Shown here piece after piece: positions 1-8,694 of a stretch of 64,000 bases of DNA (its first letter is position 1; every line of letters begins with the position of its first letter). A program made the translations under genes and the position numbers. Source of the stretch: Clostridium sp. AM34-11AC (lineage in GTDB: Bacteria; Bacillota; Clostridia; Lachnospirales; Lachnospiraceae). A model generated the notes under the pieces. It was not told where the DNA came from, made no database searches, and saw nothing but the letters and a program-made list of their open reading frames with translations. The stretch spans positions 611,629 to 675,628 of the forward strand of contig NZ_QWGL01000001.1 of the NCBI RefSeq assembly GCF_003435375.1, in the 5' to 3' direction.

Positions 1-470
1 AGCTCACAAATGATATCGGTAGACTCAGCACTTCCGGTCTCCTCGTCACCGTTAAAGATGAATTCCAGCCTCTTTCCCGGATCGATCCCAAGATCCTTAT
101 ATGCCTTTACAGTCCAGATCGCGGAAATAAGTCCGCCTTTCATGTCATAAACACCCGGCCCGTGGAGCCCATTTCCTTCTGTATAATACTTCAGCGCACC
201 GATGAGATGTACGGTGTCATAATGACCGATAAACAGGATCTTCTCCGTACCCTTTCCATACTGGAACCGCACCGGACAGTGTCCGTTCTCCGCCTCGTAG
301 ACAAAGCAGTCCTCTCCTGTGCGCTCCTTGATCAGCATGACCAGCTTTTCCCGCACCTTTGCCAGAGCCTCAATATCTGAAGTGCTGGCCTCTGTCAGGA
401 CCAGAGATTTTAAGTCCTCAAAGATCTCCGTCTCATGTTCTTTTAAGTAAGCAAGTGTTTTCTGTTCCAT
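1..470 (-). CDS. M20-family metallopeptidase, N-terminal part (runs off the window)
   Basis: The minus-strand frame opens with MEQKTLAYLKEHE at 470 and stays open to the window edge, so about 156 residues are visible and the C-terminus is missing. Visible motifs are GHYDTVH (first metal His), GPGVYDMKGG (bridging Asp) and NGDEETGS (catalytic Glu pair), the order seen in the CPG2/ArgE/DapE branch of M20 zinc peptidases. The family hydrolyses peptide or N-acyl amino-acid bonds in the cytoplasm; the substrate cannot be read from this fragment. It follows the MATE gene by 48 bases in the same direction and probably shares its operon. Confidence 0.85.
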   Translation of the reverse strand, partial: MEQKTLAYLKEHETEIFEDLKSLVLTEASTSDIEALAKVREKLVMLIKERTGEDCFVYEAENGHCPVRFQYGKGTEKILFIGHYDTVHLIGALKYYTEGNGLHGPGVYDMKGGLISAIWTVKAYKDLGIDPGKRLEFIFNGDEETGSAESTDIICE

Positions 471-518
471 GATTTCTGTCCTTTCTTCTGTAATTGATAC
501 TGTATACCTATCTATATC

Positions 519-1883
519 TTACTTCTTTATCACGCGGACCTTCTTCCATTTTCCTGTCAGATACCATCCAAACGAGATCACATAATTCGCAGCCCAGCCA
601 AGGGGAACCGCCATCCATGCTACCTGGATTCCATAAATCGGTGCAAACAGGTTCGTCACGCTGACACGGATCGCGAGATTCACGAGGTTTGCCACCGTAA
701 ATGCCGTCACATCACCTGCGCCGCGCAGCAGACCGTCCGTGGACGCCTTGAGGCCGATAAACGAGTAGAAAAACGATAAGAACTTCACATAACTGAGTCC
801 CACCGAATATGCTTCACTGCTGCCGCTGTCAAGGAACAGGGACACGAATGCGCCTCCTGCCAGCTGGTACATCACGCAGAGCACCGCACCCGCCGTCAGG
901 ACGATCACATAGCACATCCGGTAACCTTCCTTCACCCGGTCGATCTTTCCGGCCCCCATATTCTGGGCTGTGAAGGTTGACATGGCATTTCCCATGGCGA
1001 GCATTGGCACGATGCTTAAGGACTCGATCCGCATGCCCGCGGAGTATCCGGCGATCGCCGTGGAGCCGAAGCTGTTGATCACAGACTGGACCAGCAGGAT
1101 TCCGATATGGACGATGGACTGCTGCAGTGTGGACGGAACGGCGATCTTCACCATGGAGACCGCCATCTCTCCGCTGTAGAGACGCACCGGTTCCTCGGCA
1201 GGATACCCCTTTAGCTTGCGCATCAGAAGCAGGAACGAGATCACCGCCGAGATTCCCTGTGCGATCAATGTCGCCAACGCAACGCCACGGACGCCCTGCT
1301 TGAAAATGATCACGAGGATCATGTCCAGCACGATGTTTAACAGGGAAGAAAAGATCAAAAGGTACAGCGGCTTCTTTGAATCTCCCAGTGCGTTGAAGAT
1401 CGATGCCTGAACGTTATACATGAACAGGAACGGCAGTCCGAGAAAGTAGATCGCCAGATACAGCGCCGCATCCGAGAAAATATCCTCCGGTACGTTGACG
1501 AGATTCAGGATCCGATTGTTGAACAGGAGCCCCACTGCTGCCAGAAACGCCGCAATCCCAAGGAAATTGAACATCGTTGTGTAGACTGCCGTCTTCATCT
1601 TCGCGAGTTTTCCCGCTCCCAGAAACTGGGAGATCACCACGGAGCTTCCGATTCCGCCGCCGATGGCGATGGCAATAAAGACGTTCGTGATCGCATAGGA
1701 TGCGCCAACCGCCGCTAACGCCTGTTCCCCGACGAATTTTCCTACCACTACTGAGTCCGTGATGTTGTAAAACTGCTGAAAAAGATTTCCGAGTATCATC
1801 GGAAGCACGAAGAAAAGCAGGGATTTTCCCGGATTGTCCGTCAGCATGTCATATTTTTTTCTTGTCTCTTTCATGTCTGTCAA
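519..1883 (-). CDS. MATE-family multidrug/cation efflux transporter
   Basis: A 454-residue polytopic protein of the usual MATE length. The N-terminus (LPMILGNLFQQFYNITDSV) is the typical helix 1 of the DinF/NorM group and the pattern repeats in the second half (IAVPSTLQQSIVHIGILLVQ), reflecting the internal 6+6 helix duplication. MATE proteins export organic cations or metabolites using a sodium or proton gradient. Its ATG overlaps the stop of the upstream M20 peptidase by 4 bases (1880-1883), so the two are probably translationally coupled, and another M20 gene follows. Substrate unknown; a link to peptide or amino-acid conjugates is inferred only from the neighbours. Confidence 0.9.
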   Translation of the reverse strand: MTDMKETRKKYDMLTDNPGKSLLFFVLPMILGNLFQQFYNITDSVVVGKFVGEQALAAVGASYAITNVFIAIAIGGGIGSSVVISQFLGAGKLAKMKTAVYTTMFNFLGIAAFLAAVGLLFNNRILNLVNVPEDIFSDAALYLAIYFLGLPFLFMYNVQASIFNALGDSKKPLYLLIFSSLLNIVLDMILVIIFKQGVRGVALATLIAQGISAVISFLLLMRKLKGYPAEEPVRLYSGEMAVSMVKIAVPSTLQQSIVHIGILLVQSVINSFGSTAIAGYSAGMRIESLSIVPMLAMGNAMSTFTAQNMGAGKIDRVKEGYRMCYVIVLTAGAVLCVMYQLAGGAFVSLFLDSGSSEAYSVGLSYVKFLSFFYSFIGLKASTDGLLRGAGDVTAFTVANLVNLAIRVSVTNLFAPIYGIQVAWMAVPLGWAANYVISFGWYLTGKWKKVRVIKK

Positions 1884-3046
1884 AACGTAATGATGGAAGC
1901 CAACGCCAGTTTCGCTCTGGAAAACAGTGTCTCAGCTACCGCATACTCCTCCATTGAATGATTGTTCGCGCCCTTGACGCCCATGGCGCAAACTACCGGA
2001 ACGCCTTCCGCCGCAGCCAGACAGGAATCGGACCAGCCGCCAACTTTCTTTGTCTGCAGCTTTCCGTAACCGATCATGTCTGCCGTCTTCTGGACATGGC
2101 GGAACAGTTCCAGATTTTTCTCCGATACCGGCATTACCGTGCTCGGCTTCGTCCAGGTCACATCTGCCGTCGTATCCGGGACAGTTCTCGTCTCCGCAAT
2201 CTTTTTGATCGCCTGAAGTGTTTCCTCAAGGCGTTCAAAGCTGTCGTAGCGGATGTCGATTCCAACCTCACAGGACGCAGCCACTGCGTTTGCAACCGTT
2301 CCGCCCTGAATCACACCTACATTCACAAAAAGTCCATGTTCAAAGTCATGAAGCTTCTGGATCTCGATGATCTTATGCGCCATCTCCAAAATCGCGTTTC
2401 TTCCGCGCTGCGGATCATTTCCAGCGTGGGCCGCGACTCCGTGAACGGTGAGTGTCACACGGCAGGAACCTTTTCTTCCAACAACGAGTCCGTCATCGAT
2501 AAATCCCGTCTCAAAGTTGAATGCCGCCGCGCATCCCGCGCAGAGTTTCCGGATCTCTGACTCCGCATTTGTCTGACGGTGTCCGTTCTCCTCATCTCCC
2601 GCAAAGACAACGCGGATCGGGCGTTTCCCATATCCGTACTCATGGAGCGCCTTTAAAACGTAGACAACGATCACAAGTCCCGCCTTCATATCCAGAACTC
2701 CCGGTCCGTGGGCATTTCCGTTCTCATCGATGCGGAACGGATTTTTCTCTAACGTGCCTTTCGCAAATACCGTGTCCATGTGTCCGATCAGGACGATGGG
2801 CTGGCCTGCTGCCTCTTTATTCCATACACCTGTCAGGAGGTTTCCGAAACGTTCCATCGGGATCACAGCTGTCTCCACTCCGGCACTTTCCAGTTCATCC
2901 TTTAAGACCGCACCTACCCGGTCAACGCCCTCTTTATCCGGGGTTCCGCTTTCGATAGAAACGATCTTTTCCCATAGCGACAGCATCTCGTCCCTGTGAC
3001 GGTCTATATACGCGGATGTCTTCACGATTAGTCCTCTGTCTTCCAT
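1880..3046 (-). CDS. M20-family metallopeptidase (carboxypeptidase G2-like)
   Basis: 388 residues from the ATG at 3046 (MEDRGLIVKTSAY), chosen because a perfect AAGGAGG lies 9 bases upstream; further in-frame ATGs at 3055, 3067 and 3076 lie inside or before that site. Motifs in order are GHMDTVF (metal His), GPGVLDMKAG (bridging Asp), FAGDEENGH (catalytic Glu), HAGNDPQRGRNA in the dimerisation domain, and NHSMEEYA (last metal His). This matches glutamate carboxypeptidase-type M20A enzymes, which remove C-terminal residues or N-acyl groups. It heads an apparent operon M20-MATE-M20. Exact substrate unknown. Confidence 0.88.
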   Translation of the reverse strand: MEDRGLIVKTSAYIDRHRDEMLSLWEKIVSIESGTPDKEGVDRVGAVLKDELESAGVETAVIPMERFGNLLTGVWNKEAAGQPIVLIGHMDTVFAKGTLEKNPFRIDENGNAHGPGVLDMKAGLVIVVYVLKALHEYGYGKRPIRVVFAGDEENGHRQTNAESEIRKLCAGCAAAFNFETGFIDDGLVVGRKGSCRVTLTVHGVAAHAGNDPQRGRNAILEMAHKIIEIQKLHDFEHGLFVNVGVIQGGTVANAVAASCEVGIDIRYDSFERLEETLQAIKKIAETRTVPDTTADVTWTKPSTVMPVSEKNLELFRHVQKTADMIGYGKLQTKKVGGWSDSCLAAAEGVPVVCAMGVKGANNHSMEEYAVAETLFSRAKLALASIITF

Positions 3047-3168
3047 AGCCTGCATCCTCCTTGCCATTTTATTCATCTATGATATAACAAACATACTGAA
3101 ATGAAAATACTGAAAATCTATAAAAATCGGGAATTCCGCCTGACGGTAACGCCTTCCCGGTTACAAGC

Positions 3169-3197
3169 TTGACTTCTACGTCTCTGCGAATTATAAT
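3169..3197 (+). promoter_or_regulatory. Predicted sigma-A promoter for larE
   Basis: TTGACT at 3169-3174, a 17-base spacer and TATAAT at 3192-3197 on the plus strand. The predicted start near 3204 would give a leader of about 175 bases before larE at 3380, unusually long for a single gene. Confidence 0.7.
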
Positions 3198-3277
3198 GAG
3201 TGAATTAAACCTACCAATTTGCTATGAAGATATGACCACCCGTACGAGACTGCTAAGATAAACGCTCCGCGAGGATG

Positions 3278-3327
3278 CGCAGTGATTTTGATAGAAATAT
3301 GTCAGCTTCTCTGACCAGAATCACGCG
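3278..3327 (+). promoter_or_regulatory. Structured 5' leader of larE
   Basis: Within the leader, GTGATTTTG (3282-3290) pairs with CAGAATCAC (3316-3324), one G-U wobble, and CGC (3278-3280) with GCG (3325-3327). The enclosed loop holds a second perfect hairpin, GTCAG (3301-3305) with CTGAC (3311-3315). No U-tract follows, so it is not a terminator. I could not match it to a riboswitch consensus I know. Function unknown. Confidence 0.4.
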
Positions 3328-3379
3328 GCAAGTCTCACGGACGTTCAACTTGAGAATATGAAAGGACGGAGAATTCCTT

Positions 3380-4210
3380 ATGAACAACACGATCAACGTT
3401 TCCATAGACTGCGTTCCGGCCGCACTCCGGGAATTTTTTGCGGAGCATTCTACCATCGCTCTTGCTTTTTCCGGCGGAACGGATTCCTCTTATCTTCTCT
3501 ATGCCGCAAAGGCCTGCGGAGCAAATGTACATGCTTACTATGTCTCCACTCCGTTCCAGCCGCAATTTGAGTTAGATGACGCGAAGCTTCTCGCTGAATC
3601 ATTACACGCGGACATGACGGTCCTGCCCTTTGATGTGCTGACGGATAAAGTCGTAAAGAGCAATCCGAAAGACCGCTGCTACTACTGCAAGAATCAGGTA
3701 TTCGGCGGAATCCTGAAAGCCGCAAAGGAGGACGGCTTTACCGAGATCATGGACGGAACGAACGCCTCCGATGACGCCGGTGACCGCCCGGGCATGCGCG
3801 CTTTAAAAGAAATGAAGGTACTGTCCCCGCTGCGCCTTTCCGGAATAACAAAAACGGCACTCCGGGAATATTCCCGAAATGCCGGATTATTTACATGGAA
3901 CAAGCCCGCCTACGCCTGTCTTGCGACGAGAGTTCCGTCGGGAATTTCCATCGAAGCTTCTGTATTAAGGGATGTGGAATGGGCGGAGAAATCCCTCTCC
4001 GACCTTGGATTCCGCGATTTCCGCGTCCGCGTGTACCCGGATCCCGCTGCCGCAGACCCAAAGGCCGATGCGCCGTGGTGCGCAAAACTCCAGCTCACCG
4101 AGGACATGATCCCGAAGCTTATGGAGCAGCGGGAGGAGATCTGCGCGCTCTTAAAGCAGAGATTTACGGATGTGACACTGGATCTTGTGGCGAGAACACC
4201 GTCGATGTAG
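3380..4210 (+). CDS. larE: ATP-dependent sacrificial sulfur transferase LarE
   Basis: 276 residues with ATG 3380 behind GGACGGAG. The PP-loop SGGTDSS at about 31-37 marks an ATP-pyrophosphatase, and the protein aligns along its length with LarE, which supplies sulfur to build the nickel-pincer cofactor of lactate racemase-type enzymes. Three cysteines sit at the positions of the Thermotoga-type, iron-sulfur-cluster LarE: C100 and C103 in CYYCK and C180 in PAYACLATR. This predicts cluster-based catalytic sulfur delivery rather than the single sacrificial Cys of Lactobacillus LarE (family knowledge applied here). No larA, larB or larC lies in the window. Confidence 0.88.
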   Translation: MNNTINVSIDCVPAALREFFAEHSTIALAFSGGTDSSYLLYAAKACGANVHAYYVSTPFQPQFELDDAKLLAESLHADMTVLPFDVLTDKVVKSNPKDRCYYCKNQVFGGILKAAKEDGFTEIMDGTNASDDAGDRPGMRALKEMKVLSPLRLSGITKTALREYSRNAGLFTWNKPAYACLATRVPSGISIEASVLRDVEWAEKSLSDLGFRDFRVRVYPDPAAADPKADAPWCAKLQLTEDMIPKLMEQREEICALLKQRFTDVTLDLVARTPSM

Positions 4211-4283
4211 GGAACGTCTCCCACATCTGTACATCAGATCTAATGCTCTGTATACGCAGATCGGCTAAAGTCTATAAAACAGG

Positions 4284-4330
4284 GAACGAGTATAACCGGC
4301 TTAACTTCACCGGTCATACTCGTTCTTAAA
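4284..4330 (+). terminator. Probable terminator after larE
   Basis: GAACGAGTAT (4284-4293) pairs with ATACTCGTTC (4316-4325) and, inside one mismatch, ACCGG with CCGGT. The downstream tract is only moderately T-rich. Confidence 0.55.
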
Positions 4331-4380
4331 ATATTTTCACCCCGAAAACTTCCGGGCCTTTTTGTATACAGGATTCCTCT

Positions 4381-4635
4381 CTATGTCACCTCATTCAGCC
4401 AGGCTACTGCCGCTTTGATCCCGTCCTCGCTGAACTCAAATTCCTGATACGTCTTTTTTTCATCTTCCGTCACAGAAAAAATAAACGGCCCCGGCCAGGT
4501 GATCGCCTGGATCTTATCCGGCTCGCCTTCCTCTCCGCTGATCTTCCGGATCATAAAATTCGTTCCCTTTTCACTTCCGGTAAATGTTGTCTTCTTTAAA
4601 TATGGAATGGAGATCATTCCTGTCAGCTCGATCAT
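4381..4635 (-). CDS. Small hypothetical protein (84 aa)
   Basis: Starts MIELTGMISIPYLKK at 4635, with AGAGG just upstream; an upstream in-frame ATG at 4665 has no such site. Hydrophilic, no signal peptide, no cysteines. The sequence alternates short beta-like stretches (FTGSEKGTNFMIRKI, IQAITWPGPFIFSVT) and ends with a likely helix (EDGIKAAVAWLNEVT). I do not recognise the family, though small proteins of this pattern occur in Lachnospiraceae. It is divergent from the metallophosphoesterase gene, with about 120 bases between the starts. Confidence 0.6.
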   Translation of the reverse strand: MIELTGMISIPYLKKTTFTGSEKGTNFMIRKISGEEGEPDKIQAITWPGPFIFSVTEDEKKTYQEFEFSEDGIKAAVAWLNEVT

Positions 4636-4756
4636 AACAACCTCTTTTCTTCTTTTCCATTGCAAATTGTTAAAGTGTTCGCTATACTTACACCATAAAC
4701 CACCGTACAGGAATCATTATACACCATTCCTGTCCACGAAGCATCAGGAGTATCTC

Positions 4757-5971
4757 ATGTTAGCTGTATTTTTATCTCCGGTCTACCTGTTATTTCAGGC
4801 ATACATTCTTTTATGGCTCTACGCCTGGGCGGATTCCTGCTCCCCGGCGCTTCATTCACTGTTTTTCAGGATCCCTGTCACAGTCCTCTATCTGTTTTTT
4901 GCCGTCAGCCCGCTGACCGGATTTCTGATCACAAAAGAACCACTTCACCATTTTCTCCGGGTGATCAGCAACTACTGGCTCGGCACTCTGGAATATATCC
5001 TGCTTTTTATCATCACCTTCGACGTGATCCGCCGTGTCACCGGCCATTCCTTCTTTATGAAATACCGGTACCCGGCCATGCTGCATACCATGCCGAAAAA
5101 TCTCGTGATCTTTGGCGGCTTTGCCATTGGCCTGATCCTTATGGTCAGCATTTACGGTGTCCTGCATGCAAGACGGGTCTATGTGCGGCAGGATCCGGTC
5201 GTCATCGAAAAGAGTTCTTCTCTTCCGGGACTTAAGATCGCCCTGATCGCGGATCTTCACCTTGGATACAACTCCACGAAGTCCCATGTAAGAAAGATCG
5301 TAGACACCATTAACTCCCAAAATGTCGATCTCGTCTGCATTGCCGGAGATCTCTTCGACAATGATTACAACGCGATCAAGGACCCGGATGAGGTGGCTGA
5401 CATTCTATCCGATATCAAGAGCCGGTACGGCACATACGCCTGCTGGGGCAACCATGACGTAAGCGAGAAGATCCTCGCCGGATTCACATTTCCACAGAAG
5501 GAAACGATCGTCCGGGACGGGCGGTTTACGGAATTTCTGCACCACGCCGGTATCACGATGCTGGAGGACGAGACCGTCTGCATCAATAATGCATTCTATC
5601 TTGTCGGCCGCCGGGATAAGGATATGGCAAAAAAAGAACAGCTCCCGCGGAAAACCTTTGCTGAGATCACCGAACCTCTCGATCCCTCACTTCCCATCAT
5701 CGTCATGGATCACCAGCCGGGAGAATTGTCAGAAGCCTCCGATGCCGGTGTCGATCTGGACCTCTCCGGCCACACCCATGACGGTCAGATGTTTCCGGCA
5801 AACCTTGTGGTCCATTTTCTCTGGGAAAACGCCTGCGGAGTCCTGAAAAAGGGGGCTATGACGTCTATTGTCACCTCCGGCGCCGGTGTCTGGGGACCGG
5901 CGATGCGGGTCGGGACTAACAATGAAGTCGTGATCGCAAATGTGTCGTTTGATCCAGCCACAGACCAATAA
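4757..5971 (+). CDS. Membrane-anchored metallophosphoesterase (YkuE/YaeI-like)
   Basis: 404 residues from ATG 4757, preceded by AGGAG; the frame is open upstream but without ribosome binding signals. Residues 1 to about 150 hold four or five hydrophobic helices; from about 165 the calcineurin-like domain shows all five metal/active-site blocks: IADLHLG, GDLFDND, WGNHD, DHQPGE and SGHTHDGQMFP. Relatives act on lipid or cell-wall phosphates (UDP-diacylglucosamine hydrolase-like or YkuE), with the catalytic domain next to the membrane. Substrate unproven. Apparently a single gene. Confidence 0.85.
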   Translation: MLAVFLSPVYLLFQAYILLWLYAWADSCSPALHSLFFRIPVTVLYLFFAVSPLTGFLITKEPLHHFLRVISNYWLGTLEYILLFIITFDVIRRVTGHSFFMKYRYPAMLHTMPKNLVIFGGFAIGLILMVSIYGVLHARRVYVRQDPVVIEKSSSLPGLKIALIADLHLGYNSTKSHVRKIVDTINSQNVDLVCIAGDLFDNDYNAIKDPDEVADILSDIKSRYGTYACWGNHDVSEKILAGFTFPQKETIVRDGRFTEFLHHAGITMLEDETVCINNAFYLVGRRDKDMAKKEQLPRKTFAEITEPLDPSLPIIVMDHQPGELSEASDAGVDLDLSGHTHDGQMFPANLVVHFLWENACGVLKKGAMTSIVTSGAGVWGPAMRVGTNNEVVIANVSFDPATDQ

Positions 5972-6031
5972 GCTGTTGTTCCGATAAGTTGTTCCTATAA
6001 ATAGTATAAACGAGAAAAACGGAGGTCTTAT

Positions 6032-7207
6032 ATGAAAGAATTTGTCAAGTCCATCACAAGCCCCTATGAAAAAGAACTGATTGAAACACGCCGTTACCTG
6101 CATCGACACCCGGAGCTTTCCTTTCAGGAGACAGGCACTGCCGATTACATCCGCAGCACCCTGAATGCCCTGGGCGTCCCACTGATGGAAGGGATCTCCG
6201 GAACCAGCACGGTCGCTGTCATAAAAGGCGAAAAAACCGGTCCATGCATCGCGTTCCGCGCGGACATCGACGCGCTCCCGGTGGAGGAAGAAAATGATCT
6301 CCCGTTTAAGTCCGAGGTTCCCGGCGTTATGCATGCCTGTGGACACGATATCCATACCGCAGTCCTTTTAACCTTCGCAAAGGTCCTCACAGCCCATCCG
6401 GAGCTTGTCCGTGGAACTGTGAAGCTGATCTTTCAGGCAGCCGAGGAAAAGCTCCCGGGAGGCGCTAAGGCGCTCTGCGAGGAAGGTGTCATGAAGGATG
6501 TCGATCTCATCTATGGTTTCCACTGTGCTTCCGCGTTTCCGCTCGGCACCATCGCCGTGACTCCCCGGGCGTATTCCGCAGCGATCGGTATTTATGAAGT
6601 GAAGATCCATGGAAAGGGCGGTCATGGCGGTTATCCGCAAAATGCCCTGAACCCGGTCCCCGTGGCCTGCATGGTCGGATCTGCTTTAAACCAGATCCTG
6701 GCTGAGAAAAAGAATCCGCTGGAAGGCGGTGTTCTTACGGTTTCCTATATAAATGGCGGCCAGTATCCGAATATCATCACAGACACTGTGACTCTCGGCG
6801 GCAATGTCCGCACTTTAAACAATGAGCTGATCGACAAAGTCTTTGACTCCATCCACGCCATCAGCAGGGGGATCTGCGCCGGATTCGGCCTCACCTGCGA
6901 TGTGACCACGACTCTGGGCTATCCGGCAGCCATCAACGTGCCGGAGGAGATTGAAACGGTCCGCAGCGTCACAAGAGACCTCGGATATACCGTCTACGAG
7001 CGCCCGGATGCCCTTGGCGGCGAGGATTTTGCTTACTATCTTCTTGAGAAGCCGGGTGCCTACTTCCAGATCGGAATGGCCGATCCCGAACGTCCAGTTA
7101 CCTCTTCCCCGCACCATAACTGCCATTTCCAGTTAGATGAGCGCGGAATTTCAGAGGCGCTTGAGATGGAGCTTGGGCTGTACCTGCGCGTGACAGGGCA
7201 GATGTAA
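6032..7207 (+). CDS. M20D amidohydrolase (hippurate/IAA-amino acid hydrolase type)
   Basis: 391 residues, ATG 6032 behind ACGGAGG. The M20D signature is complete: LHRHPELSFQE, ACGHDIHTA with the metal Cys-His pair, FQAAEEKLPGGA with the catalytic Glu, and GGEDFAYYL near the C-terminus. These cytoplasmic metalloenzymes cleave N-acyl amino acids (hippurate, N-acetyl amino acids or N-acetyl-diaminopimelate). The exact acyl donor cannot be told from sequence. It is followed directly by a strong terminator, so it is likely monocistronic. Confidence 0.87.
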   Translation: MKEFVKSITSPYEKELIETRRYLHRHPELSFQETGTADYIRSTLNALGVPLMEGISGTSTVAVIKGEKTGPCIAFRADIDALPVEEENDLPFKSEVPGVMHACGHDIHTAVLLTFAKVLTAHPELVRGTVKLIFQAAEEKLPGGAKALCEEGVMKDVDLIYGFHCASAFPLGTIAVTPRAYSAAIGIYEVKIHGKGGHGGYPQNALNPVPVACMVGSALNQILAEKKNPLEGGVLTVSYINGGQYPNIITDTVTLGGNVRTLNNELIDKVFDSIHAISRGICAGFGLTCDVTTTLGYPAAINVPEEIETVRSVTRDLGYTVYERPDALGGEDFAYYLLEKPGAYFQIGMADPERPVTSSPHHNCHFQLDERGISEALEMELGLYLRVTGQM

Positions 7208-7219
7208 CCGTATAGTAAA

Positions 7220-7265
7220 AGCGGCTGTCATATCGGCAAAGCTTTGCCGGGCAGCCGCTCTTTTT
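7220..7265. terminator. Intrinsic terminator between convergent genes
   Basis: AGCGGCTG (7220-7227) pairs with CAGCCGCT (7252-7259), with a smaller GGCAAAGCTTTGCC hairpin in the loop and CTTTTT after it. It serves the plus-strand amidohydrolase and may also end the minus-strand P1 peptidase transcript. Confidence 0.8.
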
Positions 7266-7274
7266 CGCTCTTTT

Positions 7275-8243
7275 TTACAAATCCTTCGCTCCAACAAGTC
7301 CGTAGGCCGACTCCGCGCTCCTCACAGCCCTCAAGATTGCCTCCGCCATAATCTGGGCACCGAGGGTTCCGACCATATCCTGATCTGCCTTCACATCGCC
7401 CACAGACAGTGCGTAAATACTGTCTCCGTCGGAAGAGGTATGTACAGGACGGATCGCCCGCGCATAGCCGTCGTGAGCCATCCCGGCGATCTTGCAGAGG
7501 CTGCTCTTCGGGAATGCCGCATTCGTGATCACGGCGCCGATAGTCGTATTCTCCGTCGCGCCGGTAAACTTGTTCTTGATCACTTCATAGCTCTTATAAA
7601 CAGCTTCTTCTGTGTCCGCAAATGTCTTCCTGTCCGCATTTAAAAGACCGGCAACCTTCTTTCCGTTCTTCCAGTCATAGATATCGCCTCTCGCATTCAC
7701 CGCAACGATTGCGCCGACCTTCAGATCTCCGATCTGCACCGCATAGCTTCCGATCCCGCCCTTCATGCAGAGAGTTTTGTCTCCCAGCTTTCCGACGGAC
7801 GCACCGGTTCCCGCACCAAAGTTTCCATCCTTATAATTATCCTTCTCTGCACCCTCGCACGCCGCGTATCCCATTGCCTTATCCGGTCTCGTCTTAAAAT
7901 CCCCGACCATAAGATCAAACAGACAGGACTCGCAGACAAGCGGTACTTTCGTGATTCCCACATCAAATCCGATCCCACGTTCTTCCAGATACTCCATAAC
8001 GCCCCCAGCCGCGTCCAGGCCGAACGCACTGCCGCCGCTGAGCAATACTGCCTGGATCACGTCAGCCGCTGCCATAGGCTTTAAGAGCTCCGATTCCCTT
8101 GACGCAGGACCGCCTCCGCGTACATCCAGGCCTGCTGCAGCACCCCGCTCGCAGATAATAACCGTACATCCGGTTCCCGCTTCCTTATTTTCCGCACTGC
8201 CGATCCTGATATTTTCGATCTCTGTGATCTTGATTTCTTTCAT
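7275..8243 (-). CDS. P1-family peptidase (DmpA/BapA-like aminopeptidase)
   Basis: 322 residues with the P1 (S58) hallmarks: RGGGPASRESELL near residue 42, LSGGSAFGLDAAGGVMEYL near 70, GAGTGASVGKL near 145, and the self-cleavage block NTTIGAVITNA near 232-242, where the Thr of TTIGAV would become the N-terminal nucleophile after autoproteolysis. Family members are cytoplasmic aminopeptidases or beta-peptidyl aminopeptidases with this Ntn-hydrolase-like fold. Length is normal. Together with the M20 enzymes it adds to a peptide-salvage theme here, but it stands alone, convergent with the amidohydrolase. Confidence 0.88.
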   Translation of the reverse strand: MKEIKITEIENIRIGSAENKEAGTGCTVIICERGAAAGLDVRGGGPASRESELLKPMAAADVIQAVLLSGGSAFGLDAAGGVMEYLEERGIGFDVGITKVPLVCESCLFDLMVGDFKTRPDKAMGYAACEGAEKDNYKDGNFGAGTGASVGKLGDKTLCMKGGIGSYAVQIGDLKVGAIVAVNARGDIYDWKNGKKVAGLLNADRKTFADTEEAVYKSYEVIKNKFTGATENTTIGAVITNAAFPKSSLCKIAGMAHDGYARAIRPVHTSSDGDSIYALSVGDVKADQDMVGTLGAQIMAEAILRAVRSAESAYGLVGAKDL

Positions 8244-8375
8244 AACTATTTACCCCGGTTTTTTCTTTTGGACTCATTATAACATAACACCTGTACTATG
8301 GAACTTTCTTTTGATGTGTTTTTGAATTTTTCGAATAGTTTTTGATATGTATCGCAGAAATAGATTTTTAGGCAA

Positions 8376-8420
8376 CAAAAAAGTCCCAACCCCGCAGCTC
8401 TCAGTCTGCAAAATCGGAAC
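8376..8420 (-). terminator. Possible terminator after tRNA-Lys
   Basis: On the minus strand GTTCC and GGGAC flank an inner GCAG/CTGC pairing and are followed by TTTTTT. The stem is short and interrupted, so the call is modest. Confidence 0.4.
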
Positions 8421-8429
8421 CTCTTTTCG

Positions 8430-8502
8430 TGCACCTTCAGGGATTCGAACCCTGGACAAATAGATTAAGAGTCTACTGCTCTACCAGCTGAGCTAAAGGT
8501 GC
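8430..8502 (-). tRNA. tRNA-Lys (anticodon CUU)
   Basis: A 73-nt cloverleaf: acceptor stem GCACCTT/AAGGTGC with discriminator A, D arm AGCTCAGCTGGTAGAGC, anticodon stem GTAGA/TCTAT closing the loop CTCTTAA (anticodon CTT, lysine AAG codon), and T arm CAGGGTTCGAATCCCTG. CCA is not encoded. Confidence 0.95.
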
Positions 8503-8646
8503 TTGGTTTGTTGTTTTTCTTTGCTTTGTTTGCCTCATCCGTGGCACGTTTTGTATTATAGGATAAACCAGTAAAAAAGTCAACACTTTTTTTGAAATTT
8601 TTTTATTTTTTTTGTTTTTCAAAAAACAGCTACAAATAGAGCTATT

Positions 8647-8682
8647 AAAAAGCCAGCAAACATGCGGGTTTGCCGGCTTTTT
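8647..8682 (-). terminator. Intrinsic terminator after trxA
   Basis: On the minus strand AAAAAGCCGGCAAAC and GTTTGCTGGCTTTTT form a 13-15 bp stem with a 5-6 base loop, ending in a T-run 13 bases past the trxA stop. Confidence 0.88.
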
Positions 8683-8694
8683 CGTCCTTGTTTC

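Noticed and set aside
1958..2560. 200-residue plus-strand open frame
   Set aside because: Antisense shadow of the M20 peptidase; composition and lack of start signals fit no protein.
3205..3379. Known riboswitch in the larE leader
   Set aside because: I looked for TPP, SAM-I, cobalamin, FMN, lysine, preQ1, fluoride, guanidine and NiCo signatures and found none; only generic structure is claimed.
4499..4756. 86-residue N-terminal extension of the metallophosphoesterase frame
   Set aside because: It overlaps the divergent small gene and has no ribosome binding site; AGGAG before ATG 4757 and a membrane helix right after it fix the start.
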